A stretch of 64,000 bases of DNA from JANQMX01 sp965247175 (GCA_965247175.1 OZ252006.1:2480001-2544000); one strand, 5' to 3'. Shown: positions 34,592 to 44,124, counted from the first letter of the stretch. The notes: generated from the sequence alone by a model not told the origin. Program-made: numbers and translations.

Positions 34592-34617
34592 GGGCGCCTC
34601 ATTGAGGCGCCCTTTTT
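34592..34617 (+). terminator. Rho-independent terminator after dctP
   Basis: GGGCGCCTC-ATT-GAGGCGCCC forms a perfect 9-bp GC-rich stem and is followed directly by five T. It lies 26 bases after the dctP stop and just before the convergent dctM end. Confidence 0.92.
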
Positions 34618-34644
34618 CTTTGCAGTGGGGCTTGCCGCTCTGCG

Positions 34645-35952
34645 TTAGTCCATCAGCGCCGGCAGCCACAGCGAGAGAAGCGGGAAGGCGACGATCAGCG
34701 CAAGGGTGATCATCTCCGCGACCACGAACCAGGTGACGCCCGCGAAGATCTGCTGCAGCTTCACCAGGCCGCCCAGCGCCCCTTTCATCACATAGACGTT
34801 GAGCCCCACCGGCGGCGTGATCAGTCCGATCTCCAAGAGCTTGATCAGGATGACGCCGAACCAGATCAGCTCAATCCCGGCATCGCGGGCGACCGGCAGG
34901 ATGATCGGCAAGGTGAGCAGCAGGATGCCGATGGAGTCGAGAAACATGCCGAGCAGCAGATAGAGCACGACCACCATCAGGATGATCATCAGCTCGCTGC
35001 TGCCGAGCGTAAGCAGCTCGCTCGCGATGAAGTTCGGCACGCCACTCAAGGCCATGAAGCGCGTCAGCAGCACCGTGCCGATCACCACCATGAAGATGCC
35101 GGCGGTGCTGGAGAGGGTGCTGACCACCGCATCGCGCATCACGGGGAGCGTCAAGCGACCGCGCAAGAGAGCCAGCACAAGCGCAAGGAAAGCGCCGACC
35201 GCGCCGGCCTCGGTGGGCGTGAAGAGGCCGACGAAGATGCCCATCAGCACGCCGAAGACTAGCACCGGCAGTGGCCAGATCTCCTTGATCGCGTCGAGCT
35301 TTTCCTGCGCGGTGAAGCTCTCCTCCACCGGCGGTGCCAGGGAAGGCTTCACGGTCACCCGCGCCACGATCATCACCGAGAGCATCACGGCGGACAGCAG
35401 CCCCGGGATGATGCCGGCGATGAAGAGCTTGGCGATGGAGACCTCGGCGTAATAGCCGTAGAGCACCATCAGGATGCTGGGCGGAATCAAGGAACCCAGA
35501 GTTCCGGCCGTCGCGACCACACCGGTCGCCAGCCCCGGGTCGTAGCGGTAGCGCAGCATCTCTGGCGTTGCGATGCGGGCCATCGATGACGCCGTGGCGA
35601 CGCTGGAGCCTGAGGCCGCCGACATGAGCGCGCAGGCCCCGACGCTGGCGATGGCGAGCCCTCCCGGCATGCGGGAGAGGAAGATGCGCATGGCCTGGAA
35701 CAAGCCCTGCGTCAGCCCGGCCGACGAGGCGACGTAACCCATCAGCAGGAACATGGGTATGGCCGTCAGGTTCCAGTCGCCGACGAAGTTGAAGGGCACC
35801 GCGGTCAGCATGCCCCAGGCGGCCTTCATGTTGAGGATGACGGCGATGCCGAAGAAAGAAACGATGCCCACGGCAACGCCGATTTGAATGCGCAAGGCGA
35901 TCAGCAGCAGCCCGGCACCCAGCCCCAGAAAACCGATGGCAACGTTGCTCAT
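34645..35952 (-). CDS. dctM: TRAP transporter large permease (DctM family)
   Basis: This inner-membrane subunit of about 12 helices and 435 residues carries out sodium-coupled transport of the solute delivered by DctP. Signature parts are FNFVGDWNLTAIPMFLLMGY near the N-terminus, then ASGSSVATASSMARIATPEM, then GTLGSLIPPSILMVLYGYY (conserved hairpin loop), and FTPTEAGAVGAFLALVLALL. The ATG at 35952 begins the conserved N-terminal helix; an upstream in-frame ATG would add 43 unrelated residues. It is the last gene of the hyu operon, directly after dctQ. Confidence 0.93.
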   Translation of the reverse strand: MSNVAIGFLGLGAGLLLIALRIQIGVAVGIVSFFGIAVILNMKAAWGMLTAVPFNFVGDWNLTAIPMFLLMGYVASSAGLTQGLFQAMRIFLSRMPGGLAIASVGACALMSAASGSSVATASSMARIATPEMLRYRYDPGLATGVVATAGTLGSLIPPSILMVLYGYYAEVSIAKLFIAGIIPGLLSAVMLSVMIVARVTVKPSLAPPVEESFTAQEKLDAIKEIWPLPVLVFGVLMGIFVGLFTPTEAGAVGAFLALVLALLRGRLTLPVMRDAVVSTLSSTAGIFMVVIGTVLLTRFMALSGVPNFIASELLTLGSSELMIILMVVVLYLLLGMFLDSIGILLLTLPIILPVARDAGIELIWFGVILIKLLEIGLITPPVGLNVYVMKGALGGLVKLQQIFAGVTWFVVAEMITLALIVAFPLLSLWLPALMD

Positions 35953-35980
35953 GTGTCTGCCCCGCCCGTGATCTCGATCG

Positions 35981-36538
35981 CTACGAGGGGTCGACGGCTG
36001 ACTGCGTTGCCGGAGTCGGATCGAACGCCGGGTCGCGCAGCGCCTTCCAGGTGTGCAGGAGAACGGCGAGCAGAATGGCAAAGAAGCTGACGGGCAGGAT
36101 GAACTTCGCCAACCAGATCTCGACGTAGGTCACGCCCATGACCATCTCGCCGATGCGGTAGGAGCGTATCGCGTCAAGCAGCGTCTGATAGGCGAGGATT
36201 CCGAAGAAGGCGGCGCTGACCAAGCTGCCGGCGACATAGATCACCCGCTGCGCCACGCGGGGCATGAGCCGCACCACCAGATCGACATGGATGTGCTCGT
36301 GTCGTATCTCGACCATGGCCAGCGGCAGGAAAACCACCGCAACCATGTGATAGATTGAGACGATCTCCAGGTTGCTTTCGATCGGGCTGAGAAAGACGTT
36401 CGACAGGAAGACGTCGAGCACCATCTGGAACATCATCAACAGCAGGCTGATCCCCGCCACGAAGGCCAGACCCCGCGACAGTCCTCTGACGACTTTCTCG
36501 AACACGGGCTGCCGTGCGGCAGCATTCCCCTCACCCAT
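35981..36538 (-). CDS. dctQ: TRAP transporter small permease (DctQ family)
   Basis: This four-helix membrane subunit of 185 residues has ISLLLMMFQMVLDVFLSNVF, then EIVSIYHMVAVVFLPLAMVE with the family E..... MV pattern, then RHEHIHVDLVVRLMP, the conserved cytoplasmic HIxVD segment. It pairs with the large permease 28 bases downstream. It lies 51 bases after hyuB, in the same direction, so the transporter membrane part is co-transcribed with the hydantoinase genes. Confidence 0.9.
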   Translation of the reverse strand: MGEGNAAARQPVFEKVVRGLSRGLAFVAGISLLLMMFQMVLDVFLSNVFLSPIESNLEIVSIYHMVAVVFLPLAMVEIRHEHIHVDLVVRLMPRVAQRVIYVAGSLVSAAFFGILAYQTLLDAIRSYRIGEMVMGVTYVEIWLAKFILPVSFFAILLAVLLHTWKALRDPAFDPTPATQSAVDPS

Positions 36539-36589
36539 TCTGCCTCCAGCCCTTCTTCAGTCTACCAGCCGGATATCCGGCCTTTCCGC

Positions 36590-38266
36590 TCAACGGCCGG
36601 TCGCTCGTTGCGGCTGGCTTACCTTACCGTTGGCGTCATCGAGCGCGACAGCCTCGGCCGCACGTTCGACCTGCGGACCCCAGCCGCCGCCACCGGCGGT
36701 CTCGACCAGCAAGCGGTCACCCGCCCGCAAGTCGGTGACGATCTTGGAGCTTATCACCTCTCGAGTGCCGTCGCTGCGAACGATCTCAGAATGCGCCGTG
36801 GCGCCGCTGTCGCCGCCCGCGAGGCCGGTTGCGGCGACGAAGTGCCGTTCGCCGCGATGAGACAGGCTGACCGGCCCCTTCACCGTGTCGAGGATCTCGA
36901 ACTCCTTGACCAGCCCCAAACCGCCGCGGAACTTCCCGGCACCCCCAGAGTCCGCGCGAAGCTCCATACGCTTGATCCGGATGGGCGCCTCCATCTCCAT
37001 CGCCTCGGCGGAGAGGTTCATGCAGTTGGTAGCGTCGGTTTCGATGGCATCGACCCCGTCGCAATCGGACCCGGCGCCGCTGCCGCCGGCGATCAGCTCG
37101 GCGGTGACGAAGGGGCGGCCGTCCTGCCACGCGCCACCGAAGGCCAGGACCAGGAGCTGCCCTGCCGCAGGAGCCGGCACCTTGTCGGGCAGCGCCTGGG
37201 CCAGGGCCGAGAGCATGCAGCCGGTGATCCGCTTGATCGTCGCGGTCCGCGCGTTCACTGGTGCCGGCTCGGTGGGATTCACCAATGAGCCTTCCGGCAA
37301 GGTCAGCCGGATGGCGCGGAAGCAGCCGCCGTTGTTCGGAATGGCCGGGTCGGTCACCGCGCGCACGGCGAAGCAGGCGGCCGCGAGGCTGCCCGAGGGC
37401 ACGCAGTTCACCGGCCCACGCACCTGTGCTCCCGTGCCGGTCAAATCGAAGTGGATCTCGCCGTCACCCACTGTGGCGGCAACCTCGATGCGGATGCGCT
37501 CATCGAGATCGATGCCATCGTTGTCCAGCCAATCGACGAAGCGGTAGGTCCCTTGAGGAATGCGGCGGATGGCGGCGCGCGTCATCTCCTCGGCCCGGTC
37601 GATCAATGCGCCGAACATGGCAAGCGCCGCATTGCCTCCGTACTTGTCGGCAAGGTCGTTCAGTCGGATAGCGCCGATCTTGGCGGCGGCGATCTGAGCA
37701 TGGAGATCGCCGAGGAAGAGGTCGGGCATACGCACGTTGAGGCGCAGCAGCGCGGTCAAGGTGTCGTCGAACTGCCCGGCCGTGGCCCAGCGCACCGCCG
37801 GCAGGCGGAGCCCTTCTTGATGGATCTCCGTGGCATTCGTTGGCACAGAGCCTGCGCTCATGCCGCCCACGTCCTGATGATGGGTCATGGTGGCAGCGAG
37901 CGCAATCGGTCGCCCGCCGTGAAACACGGGCATCATGACCGCCACGTCCGGCAGGTGGGTGCCCCCGTGGTAGGGATCGTTCAGGAGATAGATGTCGCCG
38001 TCCTGCATGCTCTGCGGCGGGAACTTCCGCAGCATCTCCTTCACCGCCGGGATCAAGGTTCCGAGGTGAATGGGCACCGCACAGGCCTGCGCCAAGGTCA
38101 CGCCGTCGAGGGTGAACAGCGATGCCGAGGCATCCAGCCCCTCCTTGACGATCGGCGAGCAGGAGCTCTTGAAGAGCGTAATCTCCATTTCCTGGGCAAT
38201 GGTGTCGAGCTTGTTGCGCACCACTTCCAGGGTGATCGGGTCGATGCCGTCGGTCATCAGAGTCAT
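36590..38266 (-). CDS. hyuB: Hydantoinase B/oxoprolinase-type subunit (second pair)
   Basis: This is the beta-type subunit of an ATP-dependent cyclic amide hydrolase (N-methylhydantoinase, 5-oxoprolinase or acetone carboxylase family). Visible are DPITLEVVRNKLDTIAQEME at the start, FKSSCSPIVKEGLDASASLF, LLNDPYHGGTHLPDV, the GSGAGSDCDGVDAIETDATN stretch and a C-terminal GGGGWGPQ. The start ATG at 38266 overlaps the hyuA stop (ATGA), so the subunits are co-translated. The 558 residues are normal. In N-methylhydantoinase the two subunits open the ring with ATP hydrolysis, giving an N-carbamoyl amino acid. Confidence 0.88.
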   Translation of the reverse strand: MTLMTDGIDPITLEVVRNKLDTIAQEMEITLFKSSCSPIVKEGLDASASLFTLDGVTLAQACAVPIHLGTLIPAVKEMLRKFPPQSMQDGDIYLLNDPYHGGTHLPDVAVMMPVFHGGRPIALAATMTHHQDVGGMSAGSVPTNATEIHQEGLRLPAVRWATAGQFDDTLTALLRLNVRMPDLFLGDLHAQIAAAKIGAIRLNDLADKYGGNAALAMFGALIDRAEEMTRAAIRRIPQGTYRFVDWLDNDGIDLDERIRIEVAATVGDGEIHFDLTGTGAQVRGPVNCVPSGSLAAACFAVRAVTDPAIPNNGGCFRAIRLTLPEGSLVNPTEPAPVNARTATIKRITGCMLSALAQALPDKVPAPAAGQLLVLAFGGAWQDGRPFVTAELIAGGSGAGSDCDGVDAIETDATNCMNLSAEAMEMEAPIRIKRMELRADSGGAGKFRGGLGLVKEFEILDTVKGPVSLSHRGERHFVAATGLAGGDSGATAHSEIVRSDGTREVISSKIVTDLRAGDRLLVETAGGGGWGPQVERAAEAVALDDANGKVSQPQRATGR

Positions 38267-40320
38267 GCCGCCTCTTTCGGTTCGATCATGAGCGCCAGAC
38301 TGTCGAGCACCCGGCACTGCCAACCCGGCGGCAGCAAGGTCGTGGAGTCGGGCTGCTCGATCACCGCGGGACCGAGGAGCCGGTCGCCAACGCCCAAGCC
38401 ACCCCGATCGACGACGCGCGCATCCATTGCGTCGGGCCCGTCCTGGAATCGGACCTTGCGGTGAGTATTCTCGCCCAGCGCGCCGTTGCGCTTCGCCGGA
38501 GCCACCCAGCTTGGCGCGGCCAGCTGCGCCCGATGCACACAGCGCAAGTTCACGAACTTCGCCGGAGCGCCGCTGGCGTGTCCGTAGATTCGCGTATGAG
38601 CCTGCTCGAAGGAGCGGTAGAGACCCTCCATCATCTCCGGCGCGCCCGGGTCGAACGGCACTTCAATGCCGGTGCTCTGCCCCATGTAGCAGACATCGGC
38701 GGCATAGCTCTGTTGGATCGTCAAGGAGCCGACGGACTCTGCCCGCATCAACTCCTCCGCCTGACGGTCGAGGCCGTCCAGGAACTTCCGAATGGCCAGC
38801 GGGTCGGCCTTCTCGAAAGGCAGCGGATAGGCGGCGCTTATCTCGTGCTCGATCGGCGCCGACAGCAAGCCGCCGGCGCAGAGGACACCGGGAAAGCGTG
38901 GCACCAGGACGCGCCGAATGCCAAGCTCTTCGGCAACCGGAACCGCGTGGAGCGCGCCGGCCCCGCCCATGGGCACCAGGGTATACTCGCGCGGGTCGAG
39001 CCCGCGATTGAGCGACACCAGCCGCACGCCTTCCGAGATCTGAGCATTGGCGATGCGATGAATGCCGAGCGCCGCCTGCGCTACGGACAGGCCCATAGGA
39101 CCGGCGATGTGCTCTTCGATGGCCGCCGCGGCGCGCTCGGGATAGAGCTGTACCCGCCCGCCGGCAAAACGCGTCGGGTCGACGTAGCCGAGCACGATGG
39201 AGGCATCGGTGACAGTCGGCTCGCTGCCGCCGCGGCCATAGCAAGCCGGTCCTGGCTCGGAGCCAGCCGACTGCGGCCCCACCCTGAGCCCGCCGGCGCT
39301 GTCGAGCCAGCAGATGCTGCCGCCGCCGGCGCCCAAGGTCTCCATGTCGACCATGGGAACGCGCACCGCATAGCCGGCGATCTGCGTCTCGCTCCGCACC
39401 AGCGGCTCACCTCTGTCCACCAACGCGACGTCGGCGGAGGTGCCGCCAACGTCGACGGTGATGATCCCGCTGATGCCGGCCTCCGCCGCTTCCGACAGAC
39501 CGCCGATGACTCCGGCGGCGGGGCCGGACAGGAACATGCGGACCGGCCGCTTCCTGGCGACGCTGGAAACCGCCAGCCCACCACGCGACTGCATGAGCTG
39601 AAGCGGCGCCGGGATGTCGAGCGCTTCGAGCGTCGTCTCCATGTCTCCGAGATAGCGGTCGACGACCGGCTTCACATAGCTGTCGAAGGCGGTAACAAGG
39701 CAACGCTCGTATTCGCGAAACGCCGGGTCCACCTCGGACGACAATGAGACCGGCAAGTCCGGATAGGCCTCTTCGATGTAGTCGCGCACCGCCCTTTCGT
39801 GCGACGCGTCGAGGAAGGAGAAGAGCAGGCAGACCGCAATGGCTTCGACACCCTGGTCGACCAGAGTCTCGACGGCGATGCGGATACTGTCAGGATCGAT
39901 TGGCGCGACGACCCGGCCATCGGCGGCGATACGCTCCCGCACCTCGACCCGCCGCACACCGGGGGCCAGCCAGGCCGGCGTCTGCGGCTTGAGCTTGAGA
40001 TCGTACATCTCCTGGCGCATCTGCCGGCCGATCTCGAGCACATCGCGAAAGCCCTCGGTCATGATCAGGCCAACCGAAGCTCCCTTGCGCTCCAGAATGG
40101 CGTTTGTGGCGACCGTCGTGCCGTGAACGAAGCGGGCGATGGACTCCGGCTTTACGCCATGCTCGTCCTGCAAACGCCGCAGCGCTTCGGCAACGGCCAG
40201 GTTGGGATTGGACCGGGAGGAGGGAACCTTGAAGATCTTCGGACCGTCACCGGTCACGCAAACCACGTCGGTGAAAGTGCCGCCAATATCGATCGCGAGG
40301 CTGACCGCGCTCTCCGTCAT
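38263..40320 (-). CDS. hyuA: Hydantoinase A/oxoprolinase-type subunit (second pair)
   Basis: This is the ATP-using alpha subunit of the hydantoinase/oxoprolinase family, of 685 residues. The N-terminal actin-like nucleotide domain begins with LAIDIGGTFTDVVCV (phosphate loop) and includes HGTTVATNAILERKGASVGL. The second phosphate loop is in TVDVGGTSADVALV, followed by GAGGGSICWLDSAGGLRVGP and GPACYGRGG. It overlaps the hyuB gene on each side by four bases, which makes a tight hyuA-hyuB-hyuA-hyuB array. ATP hydrolysis would activate the cyclic amide for ring opening. Confidence 0.9.
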   Translation of the reverse strand: MTESAVSLAIDIGGTFTDVVCVTGDGPKIFKVPSSRSNPNLAVAEALRRLQDEHGVKPESIARFVHGTTVATNAILERKGASVGLIMTEGFRDVLEIGRQMRQEMYDLKLKPQTPAWLAPGVRRVEVRERIAADGRVVAPIDPDSIRIAVETLVDQGVEAIAVCLLFSFLDASHERAVRDYIEEAYPDLPVSLSSEVDPAFREYERCLVTAFDSYVKPVVDRYLGDMETTLEALDIPAPLQLMQSRGGLAVSSVARKRPVRMFLSGPAAGVIGGLSEAAEAGISGIITVDVGGTSADVALVDRGEPLVRSETQIAGYAVRVPMVDMETLGAGGGSICWLDSAGGLRVGPQSAGSEPGPACYGRGGSEPTVTDASIVLGYVDPTRFAGGRVQLYPERAAAAIEEHIAGPMGLSVAQAALGIHRIANAQISEGVRLVSLNRGLDPREYTLVPMGGAGALHAVPVAEELGIRRVLVPRFPGVLCAGGLLSAPIEHEISAAYPLPFEKADPLAIRKFLDGLDRQAEELMRAESVGSLTIQQSYAADVCYMGQSTGIEVPFDPGAPEMMEGLYRSFEQAHTRIYGHASGAPAKFVNLRCVHRAQLAAPSWVAPAKRNGALGENTHRKVRFQDGPDAMDARVVDRGGLGVGDRLLGPAVIEQPDSTTLLPPGWQCRVLDSLALMIEPKEAA

Positions 40321-42008
40321 ACGCCGACTTTTTCCGGCCCGTAGACCTGCCGGGCGGTGTCTGTGGTCAGATAGCCGTGGCGAATGTCGCGCACGATGTC
40401 GGCGGCATCACGCTCTTCGACCGGGCCGTAGCCGCCTCCCCCAGCCGTATAGAGATTGAGGTAGTCGCCCTTGCGCAGGTCGAGCGCATCCTTGCTCTTG
40501 ATCTCGATCACCTCGCCGTCTCGCTCGACGAAGCAGCGCGAGCGCTCGCCATCGGTGCCGCCGAACAGGCCGTAGGGCGAAAGGCGGAAGCGGTCGGCGT
40601 AGATGGCGAAGTTGACGTCGTCCTTCAGGATCTCATAGCGCCGGTAGAATCCGAGCCCGCCGCGGTGCCGGCCGTGACCACAGGTGTCCGGCAGGAGGCC
40701 GTAGCCGACGATGCGGAAGTGGGAGAAGTCCATGTCCGTGGCTTCGATGGGCGTGTTGGCACAGTTGGACAGCGGCGCGTCGACGGCGTTGCAGCCGTCG
40801 ACATTGGGTGAGGCGCCATAGCCGCCACCGAAGACCTCCAGGTAGACGCGGTAGCGTCCCTCATCGAGATGCGAGATGGAGGTGACGATGGTGGTGTCGT
40901 TGCCGCCCGCGATGACCTTCTCGGGCACGACCTGGGCCATGGCCTTCATCACCGCGTTGAACGCGCGATAGCCCGCTTCCATACGGGCCCGCACCGGGGC
41001 GGGATAGTTCGGATTGAGCAGCGAGCCTTGAGGCGCAGTGATGGAAATCGGCCGCTTCACCCCTTCGTTGAAGGGAATGTCGGAGCTCGTCAGCACCGAC
41101 TTGATGGCGCTCAAGGAGGCCGAGACGGTCGAGGAGAAAGGGCAGTTGAGGTTGCGGGTGACCTGCGGGCAGGTCCCGGCGAAGTCCACGCTGATCGTCT
41201 CGCCGGACACCGTGACGGCGGCTTTGACCACTAGGGGCTCCTCGGTGATGCCGTCGTCGTCGACCGCATCCTCGCCGTGGTAGGTGCCGTCCGGCACCTC
41301 GCGCAGCGCGGCGCGCACGCGGCGCTCCGAGTAGTCCAAGAGCTCGGCCATGACGGCCTTGAGCGTGTTCGCGCCATACTTCGCCGCGAGCTGCTGCACC
41401 CGCTGCATGCCGATGGCGTTGGCGGCGAACTGGGCGTTGAAGTCGCCGATGGTTTGCGCCGGCACCCGGATGTTCGCAGCCACCAAGCGTTCTAGAGGCC
41501 CGCCGTTCCAGTCCCTTTGGTAGTTGTAGCGGGACGGCGGAAAAATGAAGCCCTCCGCATGCACGTCGGCGGCGGTCGCGGTCAGTCCAGGATTGCCGCC
41601 ACCCAGATCCAGATGGTGGGCGACTGTGCCGGAGAAAGCGATCAACTCCCCTTCGACGAAGATCGGCGTGTAGATGAAGACATCCTGCAGATGCTGGCCG
41701 CCGGCGAAGGGATCGTTGTTGATATAGAAGTCGCCCTCTTGCAGCTCTGAGACGGGATAGAGCTCGGCGCACGCGCGGAAGGTATCGGCCATCGGACCGA
41801 GCTGCATAGGTATGAGCTCGGCCTGCGCCACCACGTTGCCGTCCCGGTCGAGCAGCGCAGCCGAAGCGTCGGAGGCTTCGCGCACGATGTTGGAGTAGGC
41901 CGAGCGGATGAGCTTGACGCCCATCTCGCGCGCAGCGGCGATCAGCCCTTGGCTGACGACCGCATAGTCGACCGGGTCGAGCTTTGTCGTGGTGAAGCCT
42001 TCAGGCAT
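40317..42008 (-). CDS. hyuB: Hydantoinase B/oxoprolinase-type subunit (first pair)
   Basis: This is the beta-type subunit, 563 residues, of the first hydantoinase pair. It has DPVDYAVVSQGLIAAAREMG, then SAYSNIVREASDASAALLDR, INNDPFAGGQHLQDVFIYTP, ANIRVPAQTIGDFNAQFAAN, GGGYGASPNVDGCNAVDAPL and the terminal GGGGYGPVEERDAADIVRDI. The other hyuB in the operon is of the same family but clearly different in sequence, so the two pairs are ancient paralogues rather than a fresh duplication. The start overlaps the preceding hyuA stop by one base (TAATG) and the end overlaps the next hyuA by four. Confidence 0.88.
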   Translation of the reverse strand: MPEGFTTTKLDPVDYAVVSQGLIAAAREMGVKLIRSAYSNIVREASDASAALLDRDGNVVAQAELIPMQLGPMADTFRACAELYPVSELQEGDFYINNDPFAGGQHLQDVFIYTPIFVEGELIAFSGTVAHHLDLGGGNPGLTATAADVHAEGFIFPPSRYNYQRDWNGGPLERLVAANIRVPAQTIGDFNAQFAANAIGMQRVQQLAAKYGANTLKAVMAELLDYSERRVRAALREVPDGTYHGEDAVDDDGITEEPLVVKAAVTVSGETISVDFAGTCPQVTRNLNCPFSSTVSASLSAIKSVLTSSDIPFNEGVKRPISITAPQGSLLNPNYPAPVRARMEAGYRAFNAVMKAMAQVVPEKVIAGGNDTTIVTSISHLDEGRYRVYLEVFGGGYGASPNVDGCNAVDAPLSNCANTPIEATDMDFSHFRIVGYGLLPDTCGHGRHRGGLGFYRRYEILKDDVNFAIYADRFRLSPYGLFGGTDGERSRCFVERDGEVIEIKSKDALDLRKGDYLNLYTAGGGGYGPVEERDAADIVRDIRHGYLTTDTARQVYGPEKVGV

Positions 42009-44023
42009 TAGACCATCCTCTTGAGAACCAGGTTCTGCTGATCGTCGGTCACGGCCTGCCAGCCGTCCGGGACGAAGAGCGTCGAGGTCGGATCCTCGAG
42101 CAGCAGGGGGCCGCTCAGAACCTCGCCGCTCGCAAGGTCGCTGCGGCTGAGCAAGGTGCCTTGCCAGGCACGACGCCGATCGAACAACTCTATCTCGCCG
42201 CGTTCCACGCGATAGCTGCGCTCTTCCTGCAGCAGCGGCAGCTCACCGAGCTCTGCCGTGATGCCGAGGCGGAAGGAGACGAACTCGATCGGCTTATTGG
42301 AGTCGGCCCCGAAGAAGTAGATCTTCTCATGCGCCTGACCGAACATCTTGCTGATCAGCTCCTTGTCGATCTGCCGGATGGCCTCTTCGTTCAAGGTGAC
42401 CGGCACTTCGAAAGCCTGCCCGACAAAGCGCATGTCGGCAATGAAATCGAGCTTCACGTCACCGCTCAGCGCCAGATGCTCGAACCGCTCGACCGCCCGT
42501 GCCTTCATGCTCTCGAAGACCTCGCGGATGAGGTCTCCGGCGTCCTCATCGACCGGCGCGCGCCGGGTGAGCGATTCGAACTGCACGAAATCGGAGGCGA
42601 TCAGGCCGTAGGCGGAGAGGACGCCGGCGTTGGGCGGTACGACGATCGTGCCGACCCCCAGGTCCTCCGCCACCTGCGCTGCGTGCAGTGGGCCGGCGCC
42701 GCCATAGGGGACTAGCACGTAGTCGCGCGGGTCCTTGCCTCGCTCGGTCGAGATCAGCTGAATGGCGCGCACGATGTTGGCATTGGCCAGCTCGATCGCG
42801 CTGTCGGCCGCCTGCTCCACAGACATGCCGAAGCGCGCCGCGATGGGCTCGAAGACCGCCCGTGAGGCGTCGGGATGGATGGGCATCTCGCCGCCCAGGA
42901 AAGCCTCCGGCCGAATCGTCTGCCGGATGACGTGCGCGTCGGTGATGGTCGGCTTGTCGCCGCCGCGGCCATAGCAGGCCGGTCCGGGGTCGGCGCCGGC
43001 CGAGTGCGGACCCACGCGAAGCATCCCGCCGTCGTCCACCCAGACGATGCTGCCGCCCCCTGCTCCGACCGTATTGATGTCGACCACGGGGATGCGGATC
43101 GGCAAGCCGTCGATCGTGAACTCGTTGGTCAGTTCCGGCTTGCCGTCCGTGACGACGCAGACATCGGTCGAGGTGCCGCCGATGTCCAAGGTGATCAGGT
43201 TGTCATAGCCGGAGCGCGCGGCCTGACGCGCCGCCCCCATCACCCCGGCCGCCGGGCCGGACAGCAAAGCGGTGACCGCGCTGTCGCGGATAGCCTGAGC
43301 CGGAAGGCGCCCGCCATTGGACTGCATCACGCTGAAGCGGCCTGTGAAGCCCTCATCCGCCAAGCGCTCCTCGAAGCGCGCGATGTAACGGTCGATGACC
43401 GGCTGCACATAGGCGGATACGGTGACCGTCGAGGCGCGCTCGTACTCGCGGAACTCCCGCGTCACCTCCGAGGAAAGCGTCACATGCAGCTCGGGCAGGT
43501 GCGTTCTGATCAGATCCCGCAGCGCAATCTCGTGCGCGGGATTGACGTAGGAGTTGAGCAGGCAAACGCCGACGGCCTCATAGCCACCCTGTTTCAGCGC
43601 GGGAATAAGCTGATCGACGACCTGCTGCTCATCCAGAGGTTCTAAGACCGTGCCGTTCGAAACGATGCGTTCGCTGACCTCGAAGCTGTCGGCGCGGCTG
43701 ACGACAGGTTCCGGCTTCTGATACTCCAAGTCGTAGATCCGGGTGCGGTTGTGCCGCTGCAAGGCGAGCACATCACGAAAGCCCTGCGTGGTGACCAAGG
43801 CCGTTGCGAAGCCTTTGCGCTCAAGCACCGCGTTGGTGGCGACGGTGGAGCCATGCGCCAGTTCTTGGATCTCGGTGATCGCGACGCCGGACTTCACCAG
43901 GGCGTTGAAGGCGCCGACATCCGGGCTCGACGGCACGCTGGGCACTTTGACGACACGGACGCCCTCCGGCCCAATCCGCACGAAATCCGTAAAGGTGCCA
44001 CCGACTTCAATCCCAACGCGCAT
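42008..44023 (-). CDS. hyuA: Hydantoinase A/oxoprolinase-type subunit (first pair)
   Basis: This first gene of the operon codes for a 671-residue ATP-dependent alpha subunit. It shows VGIEVGGTFTDFVRI (phosphate loop), HGSTVATNAVLERKGFATAL, ITLDIGGTSTDVCVV, GAGGGSIVWVDDGGMLRVGP and GPACYGRGGDKPTITDAHVI. The upstream gap to the divergent EamA gene is AT-rich and contains a motif shared with the dctP promoter region. Family members act on N-methylhydantoin, hydantoins, 5-oxoproline or acetone. The operon context (TRAP importer, carbamoylase-like gene nearby) favours a hydantoin-like substrate; this is inference. Confidence 0.9.
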   Translation of the reverse strand: MRVGIEVGGTFTDFVRIGPEGVRVVKVPSVPSSPDVGAFNALVKSGVAITEIQELAHGSTVATNAVLERKGFATALVTTQGFRDVLALQRHNRTRIYDLEYQKPEPVVSRADSFEVSERIVSNGTVLEPLDEQQVVDQLIPALKQGGYEAVGVCLLNSYVNPAHEIALRDLIRTHLPELHVTLSSEVTREFREYERASTVTVSAYVQPVIDRYIARFEERLADEGFTGRFSVMQSNGGRLPAQAIRDSAVTALLSGPAAGVMGAARQAARSGYDNLITLDIGGTSTDVCVVTDGKPELTNEFTIDGLPIRIPVVDINTVGAGGGSIVWVDDGGMLRVGPHSAGADPGPACYGRGGDKPTITDAHVIRQTIRPEAFLGGEMPIHPDASRAVFEPIAARFGMSVEQAADSAIELANANIVRAIQLISTERGKDPRDYVLVPYGGAGPLHAAQVAEDLGVGTIVVPPNAGVLSAYGLIASDFVQFESLTRRAPVDEDAGDLIREVFESMKARAVERFEHLALSGDVKLDFIADMRFVGQAFEVPVTLNEEAIRQIDKELISKMFGQAHEKIYFFGADSNKPIEFVSFRLGITAELGELPLLQEERSYRVERGEIELFDRRRAWQGTLLSRSDLASGEVLSGPLLLEDPTSTLFVPDGWQAVTDDQQNLVLKRMV

Positions 44024-44112
44024 TCACGACTCCCGAAATTCACACACGACTTAAGAACACATACTTCCAAAATATCCACTCTATTGAATAAATCACGAGA
44101 AAATTTTAGTGT

Positions 44113-44124
44113 GATAGAAATTTT
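44113..44124 (-). promoter_or_regulatory. Motif shared with the dctP upstream region
   Basis: On the minus strand this reads AAAATTTCTATC, differing at one base from AAAATTTCTGTC at 33312-33323. It lies 90 bases before the first hyuA start, in an AT-rich block that stands out from the GC-rich genome. It is a candidate operator for coordinate control of the TRAP receptor and the hyu operon. Confidence 0.3.
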
